Positions 15,300 to 23,803 of a stretch of 64,000 nucleotides of DNA are shown one piece after another. The position numbers and the translations under genes are program-made. Source of the stretch: a virus; IMG/VR virus record IMGVR_UViG_3300020438_000023, positions 1 through 64,000 of that record; one strand, written 5' to 3'. The notes under the pieces were generated by a model that was not told the DNA's origin, did not search any database, and saw only the letters and a program-made list of their open reading frames with translations. The stretch's first letter is position 1. Each line of letters begins with the position of its first letter.

Positions 15300-15939
15300 A
15301 AGTGAGAGCAACGCCACTTTGATCAGTTGCTCCACCACTAGCCTGTGCAGATCCTGCTGTCCAGTATTGGACTTGGAACTCAACAGTATACTCTTCAATT
15401 GTGTCTGCCGAATCGTAACTCAGATCAATCTGAGAAACGTTTGTTGGGAAAACATCATTGAAAAGATATGTTCTAAGTGGTGTAACTCCAGAACCACCAG
15501 CGATATCGCTATTGGTTTGACTGAAGCGACCTTGATCAGCACCTCTACCTAACTGATGAACAATTGCTCTTGCCATATAGGAAGAGGGGTTTGTAGCACC
15601 AGTGTTGTTATCGAGTTTGCTGATTCCGTTCATCCATTGTTCAAAAGCACTTCTTAGTTTGAAGTCTTCATCGTTGATGACGGTAACAGTCCAGGTGTCG
15701 AATGTTCTATCTCCAGCAACCTTCAGAGTTCTACCTCTGAAGGGAACTTCGATAGGTGCAACGTTGGATGCGGGAAGTGCCGCAGCCTTACACAGGAACT
15801 GGAAGTTTTCTGCATCCCAATCAATACCTTGAGTTGCTACTGCTGGAATTGTTGGAATATCGACTTCAAATAAATTAGCTCTAGCGCCGCCGCCCTGAAG
15901 GGCGGTTTTGAAGTCAGTAATTGTGCGTAAAGTAGACAT
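15298..15939 (-). CDS. gp19: gp19 tail tube protein
   Basis: This 213-aa protein is the tail tube subunit (T4: 163 aa). FLCKAAALPASN at 48-59 and the strand pair VAGDRTFDTWTVTVIND at 74-90 closely follow the T4 pattern, and DVFPTNVSQIDLSYDSADTIEEY is the conserved C-terminal block. The extra length is an N-terminal insert and a Gly/Ala/Ser-rich C-terminus. A near-perfect ribosome binding site AGGAGG stands seven bases before the ATG, consistent with high expression. It follows gene 18 by 29 bases. Confidence 0.96.
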   Translation of the reverse strand: MSTLRTITDFKTALQGGGARANLFEVDIPTIPAVATQGIDWDAENFQFLCKAAALPASNVAPIEVPFRGRTLKVAGDRTFDTWTVTVINDEDFKLRSAFEQWMNGISKLDNNTGATNPSSYMARAIVHQLGRGADQGRFSQTNSDIAGGSGVTPLRTYLFNDVFPTNVSQIDLSYDSADTIEEYTVEFQVQYWTAGSAQASGGATDQSGVALT

Positions 15940-15968
15940 TTGGGGTTCCTCCTATTTTTTATAATAAA

Positions 15969-18428
15969 TTAAACTCTACCAGCAACTTCTTCAAAACTTA
16001 CACCTGTTCTCGTAGCAACGAAAGTAAGTGTAACGAAGTTGATTGATTTAGCAGGCTTCAGGAAGATGTCTGCTCTAAACTCATTATTATCAATGACATC
16101 TGGAGTGTTATTTGTTTTATCGCAAATAACCAGATAATCATAAATACCTCTCTTTGCTTGAATATCGCGGAGATAAGGTTCTACGATATTAACAAAGTTT
16201 GCTCTTGTGATCTGATCATTAAGTTCAAAGAGTTGTGACTCTGCTGCTTTTTGCAGTGCTTGCTCAACTGTGAGGAAGAGACGACGAACATTGATACGAT
16301 CGAATGCGGAAGAAACAGCAAGTGCGGTCTTATCACCGAACAACAGAATTCCTGAACCAGACTGATTAACAATGGAGTTAATTCTTCTTGGATAGAGTCT
16401 ATCTCTTTGAGCCTTGGATGGATTAAATGCAAGTTTGATTGCATTATTAAGTTGTCCTCTCTGAAGACCAGCGGGGGAGAACCATGGATAAGCGATAAGA
16501 TTAGTTCTTACCATCAAACCACCAACGTCTCCGTTGGTTGGAACATAACGGAACTTATCATTAAATCTATCATACATGTACTTGTATCCAGTATCGAATA
16601 CAGCATACGATGAAGATGTTAGTGACGAATAGAATGCGATAACATTATCTGTTGCAGTATCAGAATTTGCAACATCAACAACATTTGCTTTATGAGGAGA
16701 AATTGTTGCCATGCAATCCTTTCTCTGGTTAACCAGGGAAATCAGATAGTTTGCTTTTGCTCTAGACTCATCTTCTTGTGCAAGTCCAGGACCGCCAAGT
16801 ACAAAGTCAACCTCTACTTCATCTTTATTTGTTAGTAAAGAATATCCAGAAATTACATCACTAAGAGTTGCTTGCATTCCTTGTGATGCACCATAATCTT
16901 GACCACCTGTAAGATCATAAGTTGCAGCACCAATAGCATTAAAGGAAATTCCTTGTGCTAATGTGTTCCAAGAACCAGATCCTGTAGAGATTCCAGACCA
17001 TTGTGCAGTTGTATTTGCTGAAGCAGTTCCTGTTGTATTTGTTTGGAAATCAATAGCAGTAATTGTTGTTCCGTTAAAGGAATCATTCTCATCACCGAGA
17101 TTTGCTCCTGCAAAAATGTATTCGGATCTATCTGCGAGATAATCCTTATAGAATACCTTCAGGGGAGAATTGACTGCAGAAATTGTATCTGTAGCCTTAG
17201 AGAGGAAAGTATGCTTCTCAAGAAGATTTCCTTGAATTCCTGTTACTTTTCCTTCATCATCATAGACAGCAATGTGGAGAGCATCTCCTTTACCAGATCT
17301 TTCAGTAGAATGTCTACTTGTAACTGGCTTTGGTGCGATGTTCTTCCAGAAAACTGTGGAATTTGTTAATCCAAGTGTCTGTTGATCATACCAATCAACT
17401 GCATTTGTGATGCTGAAAGGAACGGACGATGTACCATCACTTGAATGTGAGTAAATTACTCCACTAGATGGGAATGCAGATCCTGTTACTCCTTCTGCAT
17501 AGTTAATAGCAGTGATCGAACCTGCATTAGAAATCAGATTAGAGAATGTAACTGCAACGCCTGCAGCAACACTACTACCAATTGTGCTTCCCAATGTTAC
17601 TCTGTTACCAGAAAGAACACTGACTACACTAAAGAATCCTGTTCCATCTCCAAATTCTGCGGTGAGAGCAGAAGATGTAGATATACCAGCAGTAGATCCA
17701 ACAGTAATAACTGAATCTGCAACAGTATGAATACCAACTGTTGTCTGAGATCTTGCAACTACGCTTGCTGTAGAACCAACGGAAACTCTTGATGTAATTT
17801 TTACATCAATGGTTTTATTTGATTCATCTTTACCTGTAATGATACCTTTTAAGAAACCATCAAATGTAGAGGTAGTACCATTAGAAGCATTTGGAACTGT
17901 TACACCTGATAGGGTGTAAGTAATACCTGTTCCAACGCTAAAACCATCTAGGTTAGCATTATTAACAGTTAGTCTTTGGTCTGCTAAATCGTCGATAACG
18001 CAGACTTTAATACCATTTGCCCATTCTCCTGGGTTCTTGGCAGCGAATGCCCAATCTACAGAATCTGCAGACTGGTTATCTTGATAGTCTTCGTAATTTT
18101 TTACTTTTGGTGCAGAACCTGAAGCACCAAATCCTCGGTATGCGTTCTTCAGGTTATCGCCATCAGTTCTTACAACTTTCAGTACGCCGCCGTATGAAAG
18201 GAAAGATGATGCTGCAAGCCAGTACTCATACTGGTTGTTATTATTACTTGGTTTGCCGAACTCTGTGATGAGTTCTTGCTCGGTGGCCACATCAGTTGGA
18301 TCTTCCACGGGACCAATAGGGAAGGGTCCTGCGATAGCGCCAATATTATCTAAAACATTCTCAGCTCTTCCTACCGTTAGGTCCACTTCCCTGGTTAATA
18401 CACCAGGAGATAATTGAGGAGTCGCCAT
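15969..18428 (-). CDS. gp18: gp18 contractile tail sheath protein
   Basis: This 819-aa sheath protein (T4: 659 aa) has the conserved N-terminus SPGVLTREVDLTV followed by NIGAIAGPFPIGPVEDPT, and the conserved C-terminal part LAFNPSKAQRDRLYPRRIN, then LLFGDKTALA, FDRINVRRLFLTVEQAL and the end FVATRTGVSFEEVAGRV. The middle (residues about 150-330) is Ser/Thr/Gly/Val-rich with 'VGSTA' type repeats and is probably an outward-facing variable insert. The ATG has a GGAG site, and an AATAAATA octamer lies 36 bases upstream. Confidence 0.97.
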   Translation of the reverse strand: MATPQLSPGVLTREVDLTVGRAENVLDNIGAIAGPFPIGPVEDPTDVATEQELITEFGKPSNNNNQYEYWLAASSFLSYGGVLKVVRTDGDNLKNAYRGFGASGSAPKVKNYEDYQDNQSADSVDWAFAAKNPGEWANGIKVCVIDDLADQRLTVNNANLDGFSVGTGITYTLSGVTVPNASNGTTSTFDGFLKGIITGKDESNKTIDVKITSRVSVGSTASVVARSQTTVGIHTVADSVITVGSTAGISTSSALTAEFGDGTGFFSVVSVLSGNRVTLGSTIGSSVAAGVAVTFSNLISNAGSITAINYAEGVTGSAFPSSGVIYSHSSDGTSSVPFSITNAVDWYDQQTLGLTNSTVFWKNIAPKPVTSRHSTERSGKGDALHIAVYDDEGKVTGIQGNLLEKHTFLSKATDTISAVNSPLKVFYKDYLADRSEYIFAGANLGDENDSFNGTTITAIDFQTNTTGTASANTTAQWSGISTGSGSWNTLAQGISFNAIGAATYDLTGGQDYGASQGMQATLSDVISGYSLLTNKDEVEVDFVLGGPGLAQEDESRAKANYLISLVNQRKDCMATISPHKANVVDVANSDTATDNVIAFYSSLTSSSYAVFDTGYKYMYDRFNDKFRYVPTNGDVGGLMVRTNLIAYPWFSPAGLQRGQLNNAIKLAFNPSKAQRDRLYPRRINSIVNQSGSGILLFGDKTALAVSSAFDRINVRRLFLTVEQALQKAAESQLFELNDQITRANFVNIVEPYLRDIQAKRGIYDYLVICDKTNNTPDVIDNNEFRADIFLKPAKSINFVTLTFVATRTGVSFEEVAGRV

Positions 18429-18463
18429 GTTTTTCTCCTGTAAGGGTTTCAGTTAACTTGAAA

Positions 18464-18471
18464 TATTTATT
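18464..18471 (-). promoter_or_regulatory. late promoter AATAAATA before gene 18
   Basis: AATAAATA lies 36 bases before the gene 18 ATG in the 79-base gap after the zinc-ribbon gene. Confidence 0.55.
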
Positions 18472-18478
18472 AAAAGTT

Positions 18479-18499
18479 GCATTTTCAGTGGGGAAATGC
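18479..18499 (-). terminator. possible weak terminator before gene 18
   Basis: A 6-bp stem (GCATTT against AAATGC, loop of nine bases) is followed on the minus strand by AACTTTTAAT. It stands between the zinc-ribbon gene and the gene 18 late promoter. The stem is short and AT-rich, so it is only a candidate. Confidence 0.3.
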
Positions 18500-18507
18500 C
18501 GCGTGAA

Positions 18508-18738
18508 CTACCAGTCTGGATATAACCAATCAACAAATGGCGTTTGTTTTTTTCTACTTTCAACAATTCTCTTTATAGTACAGTCTTTACATTCATATGA
18601 CCATGAGGATGGAACTGCTCCTCTGTCCTTTCTTGTTCTATAAAAGTCTTCTATTAGATTCTTAGTCTTATCGCAAATTCTACACTTTCTGTCTGTTAAT
18701 AAAAGATGACCAAGTTTTATTTGACTATCTAAATCCAT
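18508..18738 (-). CDS. zinc-ribbon small protein between 17 and 18 (76 aa)
   Basis: This small protein has two CxxC pairs, C19-x2-C22 and C50-x2-C53, spaced as in the zinc-binding parts of HNH or endonuclease VII-type proteins, with a basic stretch after each. I chose the ATG at 18738: it overlaps the stop of the preceding gene (TAATG) and has GGAG nine bases upstream. An upstream TTG (18753) is a weaker alternative. No HNH catalytic motif is visible, so a DNA-binding or structural zinc protein is as likely as a nuclease. Placement between large terminase and sheath is compatible with a packaging or resolution role, by inference. Confidence 0.7.
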   Translation of the reverse strand: MDLDSQIKLGHLLLTDRKCRICDKTKNLIEDFYRTRKDRGAVPSSWSYECKDCTIKRIVESRKKQTPFVDWLYPDW

Positions 18739-18983
18739 TAGAACCATCTCCAAGGGAGCATCGAATATCCTAACATATTTAATACTGGTTCAAATGCTAA
18801 CGCTAAAAGCGTAAGCATCAAGACTTCAATGAAAAGTTGTTTCCATAATGGTTGTTTTAATTTCCATTCTTTAAATTTATTTGGTTTGCTAGCCCAATCA
18901 TATAAACCAAATTTTTTACCAACTACTTCCGCCCACCAATTAGGATCAACTACATTACTCAATAATTTTAACAATCTAATCAC
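18738..18983 (-). CDS. small membrane protein downstream of gene 17
   Basis: This protein of about 81 aa has a Trp-rich amphipathic N-terminal half (NWWAEVVGKKFGLYDW) and one clear hydrophobic segment at about 49-70 (QLFIEVLMLTLLALAFEPVL), so it is predicted to sit in the inner membrane. I prefer the GTG at 18983, which overlaps the gene 17 stop (GTGA) and has GGGA six bases upstream; an in-frame GTG at 18995 would add four residues. The TM segment is visible; the function is not known. Position between terminase and sheath genes is odd for a membrane protein. Confidence 0.65.
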   Translation of the reverse strand: MIRLLKLLSNVVDPNWWAEVVGKKFGLYDWASKPNKFKEWKLKQPLWKQLFIEVLMLTLLALAFEPVLNMLGYSMLPWRWF

Positions 18984-20629
18984 TGATAATCCCACATATA
19001 CGACATATCACCATATTCACTAGTCGCATTAGACCATCTATCTCCTTCAGCATCTATAAAAGTGGAGTTATCTAATCCATCATCAATAAATCCAAAAGGA
19101 GCCATATCCTGTTCTATTTGATTTTTCTGTTCTTCATAAATTCTCTTTCTAACATCTTGATCGGTTAGTTCTTTAAAGTAATCTTGAAGAACCAACCATG
19201 CATAAATCACAAGACACATCGCAAGGTCATCATTACAACCCTCTTCTGCTTCAAAAGAATTGTGCTTTGAAATAAATGTAGTTAATTCTGATATGATATC
19301 ATAGTCATTAAATATTAATTTATCCTCTTCGATTAATGCTTTAAGATTGAGAGACCCTACTTTCTTAACAGTCTTAGACATTTTGACTCCCAATTGAGTC
19401 TTCTTTCCACTGAATCCTTGACCAACAATTTGTCCAGCACGTCCTCTCATTGAACACATAAGAACGTTTTGATACTCAAGATCATAGTGAAGTAATGATG
19501 CTACTTGATCGCCAATATCATTTACCTCACATAAAATATATGCTTGATTATAATTTCTTGCTATTTCCCATATTATATTTGGAAACAACATAGGTTTGAT
19601 TGTATTATTCTTATATTTTGAAACTATCTTATGGGGAAACTCTGTAATATCTACAACCACAAATGCTGAGTAATCTTCACTAACACCTCTAGCAACGTCT
19701 ACTGTAACAATATAATCATGCCCTTCTTTTGGTAGTTCGTAAATATCCAATCCTGCACTTTGCCTTAGAGGAGTATCATAAGCCATTGATCGCAATTTAC
19801 TCGGAGCTATCAATGTATCGATAGATCCTAAAAACTCACATTCAAACTCAACCTTGAACTGCTGCTCTGATGTGTTAGCAATAGTTTGTTGTTTCCACTT
19901 TGCATCACGTCCAGGAACTTCCGACCAATGAACGTCTGTGGGAATGTAATCATTTTTACTTCTTTCTGCATCATGCCACATTCGGTAGAAATGATTCATA
20001 CCATGTGGTGTAGACACGATAATTACTTTGGTACTTTTACCAGAAGTAATAGTAGGATAAACAGAGGCAAAGAACGAGTCAGCAATGTGATTTGGGACAA
20101 ATGCGAACTCATCGAGAAAGAGGATGTTAAAAGACATACCTCGGACAGCACTTGCAGACGTAGAAGCTGCCAGTATTTTACTCCCATTTTCTAACTCCAA
20201 AGATCCTTTATTCCATGCTATTATACCCTGTTGCATCCACTTGGGCAGGTTTTCATATGCAGTTTGTAATCTACCTAACAGTTCCCTGGCGGTTGCTGCC
20301 TTGTTAGCAAGGATACCAATATTAACACTATCGTTAAAGACTGCGTAGTGAAGAAGATAAGATACCACAGTCGTAGACTTACCAGTCTGACGAGGCATCT
20401 TACAAATATTGAATCTGTTTTCATGAAAATTGTTTACCAGTTTTTCCTGAAATGGATACATCTCAAAAGGAACTAGACCCTTATCAAGAGAGACAATTTG
20501 CACATAATTTTTAGCAAAATATACTGGATCTTCTTTACATTTGAGGAACTCAAGAATTTGTTCCTCTGTAAATTCTATTTTAGTATTTGCTTTTTTTAGA
20601 TTTGGATTACCAAGATAAATTTCACTCAT
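18980..20629 (-). CDS. gp17: gp17 large terminase subunit
   Basis: This 549-aa protein (T4: 610 aa) is the DNA-packaging motor ATPase and headful nuclease. Walker A MPRQTGKST is at 78-86, Walker B NILFLDEFAF with DE at 173-174, and the motif STPHGMNHFYRMW follows. The RNase H-fold nuclease domain starts at YIVTVDVARG (D311) and includes ILCEVNDIGDQV and GCNDDLAMCLVIYAW. It lies seven bases after the DUF6321-like gene and has no visible Shine-Dalgarno. Its small-subunit partner 16 is about 20 kb upstream instead of adjacent as in T4. Confidence 0.97.
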   Translation of the reverse strand: MSEIYLGNPNLKKANTKIEFTEEQILEFLKCKEDPVYFAKNYVQIVSLDKGLVPFEMYPFQEKLVNNFHENRFNICKMPRQTGKSTTVVSYLLHYAVFNDSVNIGILANKAATARELLGRLQTAYENLPKWMQQGIIAWNKGSLELENGSKILAASTSASAVRGMSFNILFLDEFAFVPNHIADSFFASVYPTITSGKSTKVIIVSTPHGMNHFYRMWHDAERSKNDYIPTDVHWSEVPGRDAKWKQQTIANTSEQQFKVEFECEFLGSIDTLIAPSKLRSMAYDTPLRQSAGLDIYELPKEGHDYIVTVDVARGVSEDYSAFVVVDITEFPHKIVSKYKNNTIKPMLFPNIIWEIARNYNQAYILCEVNDIGDQVASLLHYDLEYQNVLMCSMRGRAGQIVGQGFSGKKTQLGVKMSKTVKKVGSLNLKALIEEDKLIFNDYDIISELTTFISKHNSFEAEEGCNDDLAMCLVIYAWLVLQDYFKELTDQDVRKRIYEEQKNQIEQDMAPFGFIDDGLDNSTFIDAEGDRWSNATSEYGDMSYMWDYQ

Positions 20630-20636
20630 AAATCAA

Positions 20637-21239
20637 TCAACAATTCCAAGCTCTCAAACTTTTATTAATTCTACTATCGGGATCTCTAGCAGTTTTAGCA
20701 GAGGTTAATTTCTTCTTCATACCTTTCATTCTTGCACAGAATGATGCTCTTCTTTTATTACCCTTCGTTTTAGATGGTGCTTTCAGATCACTACCAGGAT
20801 TTTCTGCTTCGTAAGACTTACGTCCTTTTTCATTGAGACCACCTTCTTTATTTTTACCAGACTTCTTAGTCCATGCAGCACCTTCCGAAACTTCCGTTTC
20901 TTCATTCTTTGGACGGCAATCATTTACTAATTTACCACCTTTCATTTTCATACCCACTTTCTTGTGGGTGTCCCAACAATCCTTTGCTTTCTCTTCAATC
21001 TCAATCTCTTCTGCATATAAGAAGGTTTCACCAGGTTCTTTCTCAGAAACAGATGTATATTTTACTTTAGATCCAGGATAAATTCCTTGCATTTGTGCTT
21101 CAACTTCTTTTCTTGAAGGAAGTTTTGCTTGAGGGAAGAACATTTTTAAAACATATGTTCTTCCTTTCCAAGTCACAACAACCATCATAAGGTTGCCGAC
21201 CTTTGAAGGTATTCTTGTTGCTTCATCAATATTAGACAT
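20637..21239 (-). CDS. DUF6321-like protein next to large terminase
   Basis: This 200-aa basic protein joins short modules I recognise from phage proteins. Residues 1-80 are unassigned. Residues 88-111 hold CWDTHKKVGMKMKGGKLVND followed by CRPK, a Cys-bounded motif seen at the ends of many marine phage proteins. Residues 122-200 match the DUF6321 pattern: AWTKKSGKNKEGGLNEKGRK, then NPGSDLKAP, RRASFCARM and the end DPDSRINKSLRAWNC. The function of these modules is unknown; high Lys/Arg content suggests nucleic-acid contact. It precedes gene 17 by seven bases and has an ACTAAATA octamer 23 bases upstream, so it is likely late and co-transcribed with the terminase. Confidence 0.75.
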   Translation of the reverse strand: MSNIDEATRIPSKVGNLMMVVVTWKGRTYVLKMFFPQAKLPSRKEVEAQMQGIYPGSKVKYTSVSEKEPGETFLYAEEIEIEEKAKDCWDTHKKVGMKMKGGKLVNDCRPKNEETEVSEGAAWTKKSGKNKEGGLNEKGRKSYEAENPGSDLKAPSKTKGNKRRASFCARMKGMKKKLTSAKTARDPDSRINKSLRAWNC

Positions 21240-21256
21240 TATTGAAAAGACTCTTT

Positions 21257-23446
21257 TTAGTTATTTAGTAGAGACTTTAGTTCGTCAATCTGTTTCTGCT
21301 GATCTTTAACGGCTTCAACCAAAAGAGCAACCATATTTTGATATGCAATAGACTTAATACCCTCAACGTCTTCGTAGACAACATCTGGCACAATCTTCTC
21401 AACTTCTTGTGCAATCAAACCTAAGCAATGGTCTCCAGTGTTTTTATGATCATATTCAACACCACGTAGACTTGTTACTTTAGGAAGTGCATCACTGATA
21501 GTTTCAATATTCTTCTTAAGTCTTTCGTCAGAGTTTGCAGTAACTGTACCAGCACAAGTTAAGTTAGTTCCATTAAATTGTAAGTTTGCCGATGTTGTTG
21601 CAACGTTAGAACCATTCTTAAATAACACTTGGTTTGCAGAACCAATAGCATTAATATCTACAGCATCAATAGTAACAGTTGCTTTAGATCCAGCAGATTC
21701 AGAAACGATACTAGTAATTGCAGTTCCTTCAAAATTTAGTACTGTTGCTGCTGCAACTGATTGTACATCATCTTTTTGAACTTCAACACCAGAAATAATT
21801 CCTGTTAATTGAGAACCATCTCCTATAAATTGTCCACTAGTACTAGTTACATTACCAGAAACAGTTATAGCTGCTGGGAGACCAACGATAACTCTTCCTT
21901 CATTTCTAGTAACTGCAACCTGATTAGCCGTCCCATCAATGGCCATAACTGGACCAGTGAAGTTACTTGCAAGACCAACATGACCTGAAGTGGAGTTGAA
22001 ATCTATCTCAAAATGCTCTCCGAAGAAAGAAGCAACACCATAAGTAGTTGGAGTTGAAGATGCTAGAGAAACCGTATTTGTAGTAACGATACCAGTTACT
22101 CTACCGTATTCATCAATTTGTACATCAGTAATAAATCTATCATCTCTATCAGTTCTATCATCATAAGTTGTTGTTACCTGAGCGAGATTAATATCATCAT
22201 CATTAACAACAATCGCACTAGCATCTAAAGTTATAACATCAAATCTGTTACCAGTTTTCAACAAACCTTTACCAGCCTGTAGTTCACCAGGACTAGAGAA
22301 CTGGGTAAATTCCAGTGCGCTAACACCAATAGAAACTGGTTCTTTAGTGATCAACACGAAACCACCACCAGCATTCTCCTCACCGTTCAGAACGAACGAG
22401 AACGCACCTGATGCAATTTCACTTTGTTGGTCAAAGTCAACAGAACGAGTTAACTGCCATGATGTTGATCCACTTCCTACTCTAGTAACGGTATAATATC
22501 CATTTTCAAATGTATTTCCTACTCCAAGTTTACCTTGATCTTTTACAAGAACACGATCAGAAACTGTTAAATCTAAGAATCTATCAATAAGACCCGTTCC
22601 ACCAACACCTGCTGTAGTAATATTTTGATTTACTTGTGCAAATAAGATACCACCGACACCATTAGGTGATGTATCTACGTTATCATAATATGCTACAAGT
22701 GCTTCTGTCGTTGCTACAGATACAGCTTTCTGAACCACAAGACCAGCAGTTGCAAAGTTGTCCACATAGGCTTTTGTGGCAAGTTCCTGGTCTAACAGGG
22801 GTGTTAGTGTATCTACACTAGCATATGCTCTATTAAAGAATCCAGATCCAGCAACACCAACATCACCAACAACGCTTAACTTACGATCAGGAGTAGCAGA
22901 AGCGATTCCTATTCTACCTGTAGAATCATTGAAAATAAGATCTGCAGATCCACCAAATATTCCTCCATCATTATATTGAATTTGTCCATCAGAACCACCA
23001 GGAGCAACATCAGTAACCGTAATAGTAGCAGCAGCACCAGAAGCAACTGCGCTTATTAAATTACCAACAAAATTTATATCTCGTATACTATTACTAGAAC
23101 CTACCTGAACACCTTCATCTCTGATAGTGATACCAAGATCTTGAATACCTTCAAGAGTTTTCCAAGTTACAGAAGTTCCACCTAAAGATGTTAAGATGGT
23201 ATTGTTATCACCCATCGTTCCATCATAAGAAAATAATTCTTTATGAATCCTGATGTTTCCAGTATCTACATCAGCAGTGGGAGTATCATTGTTTCTATCT
23301 GTACCATGATCTGATCCGATGCCGATACTACCACCAATTGAAACGTTACCAATAACGTCCAATACTCTACTATTCTCACTGTAATCAGTGATGCCGATTC
23401 CAAAAGATCTTTCTCTTCCAGATAGGAATTTACCGTAATTAGCCAT
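21257..23446 (-). CDS. tail fibre with C-terminal S74 intramolecular chaperone
   Basis: This 729-aa fibre-like protein has beta-rich repeats (Gly/Ser/Thr/Val) in the body and a complete S74 (endosialidase-type) chaperone at residues about 640-729. The cleavage site is SDERLKKNI, with Ser and, five residues later, Lys forming the catalytic dyad. GLIAQEVEKIVPDVV and the final coiled coil KDQQKQIDELKSLL complete the domain. These domains fold the trimer and then cut themselves off. The gene follows the 114-aa gene by eight bases without its own promoter. Receptor-binding or side-fibre function is inferred from the S74 domain. Confidence 0.88.
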   Translation of the reverse strand: MANYGKFLSGRERSFGIGITDYSENSRVLDVIGNVSIGGSIGIGSDHGTDRNNDTPTADVDTGNIRIHKELFSYDGTMGDNNTILTSLGGTSVTWKTLEGIQDLGITIRDEGVQVGSSNSIRDINFVGNLISAVASGAAATITVTDVAPGGSDGQIQYNDGGIFGGSADLIFNDSTGRIGIASATPDRKLSVVGDVGVAGSGFFNRAYASVDTLTPLLDQELATKAYVDNFATAGLVVQKAVSVATTEALVAYYDNVDTSPNGVGGILFAQVNQNITTAGVGGTGLIDRFLDLTVSDRVLVKDQGKLGVGNTFENGYYTVTRVGSGSTSWQLTRSVDFDQQSEIASGAFSFVLNGEENAGGGFVLITKEPVSIGVSALEFTQFSSPGELQAGKGLLKTGNRFDVITLDASAIVVNDDDINLAQVTTTYDDRTDRDDRFITDVQIDEYGRVTGIVTTNTVSLASSTPTTYGVASFFGEHFEIDFNSTSGHVGLASNFTGPVMAIDGTANQVAVTRNEGRVIVGLPAAITVSGNVTSTSGQFIGDGSQLTGIISGVEVQKDDVQSVAAATVLNFEGTAITSIVSESAGSKATVTIDAVDINAIGSANQVLFKNGSNVATTSANLQFNGTNLTCAGTVTANSDERLKKNIETISDALPKVTSLRGVEYDHKNTGDHCLGLIAQEVEKIVPDVVYEDVEGIKSIAYQNMVALLVEAVKDQQKQIDELKSLLNN
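21262..21269 (-). promoter_or_regulatory. late-promoter-like ACTAAATA before DUF6321-like gene
   Basis: ACTAAATA lies 23 bases before the ATG of the DUF6321-like gene, next to the stop of the S74 fibre gene. It is the NCTAAATA variant. Confidence 0.35.
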
Positions 23447-23454
23447 TTTATAAA

Positions 23455-23799
23455 TTAGAAGTTAGAGGTTTCCAGGATTGATGAAAGAAATTTCATATCT
23501 GTTCCTGCATCTACAGAAACAGCAATCTTATCTCCAGTTTCTAGAACTAATTTTCCAGGGAGAAGATTGACCGTATCTCCTGCGGGGACAGGAAATGAAT
23601 TGACGATAGGTGTTGTAGTTGTGTCGGTACTATCATAGTAACTAAAAGTAATTCTTCTAGTTACTGTTCCAGTATTGATTGCTTGAGCCAATAGGAATAC
23701 TGAGGTATATCCTGTTGGTGCTGTGTAAATTTGAACATCTGATACTGTGGGCGTATTAGTAATTGTTCTAAAATTATTAATCGCAATTTGAGCAGCCAT
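23455..23799 (-). CDS. beta-sandwich small virion protein (114 aa)
   Basis: This 114-aa protein shows a regular beta-strand pattern (VQIYTAPTGYTSVFLLAQAI, VTRRITFSYYDS, VPAGDTVNLLPGKLVLETGD), typical of small phage beta-sandwich decoration or fibre-associated proteins. It is embedded between two fibre genes, with four bases to the gene upstream and eight to the one downstream, so it is made with the fibres. I recognise no named family. The 89-aa protein at 13074-13343 has a similar look but no clear sequence identity. Confidence 0.75.
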   Translation of the reverse strand: MAAQIAINNFRTITNTPTVSDVQIYTAPTGYTSVFLLAQAINTGTVTRRITFSYYDSTDTTTTPIVNSFPVPAGDTVNLLPGKLVLETGDKIAVSVDAGTDMKFLSSILETSNF

Positions 23800-23803
23800 T
23801 TAA

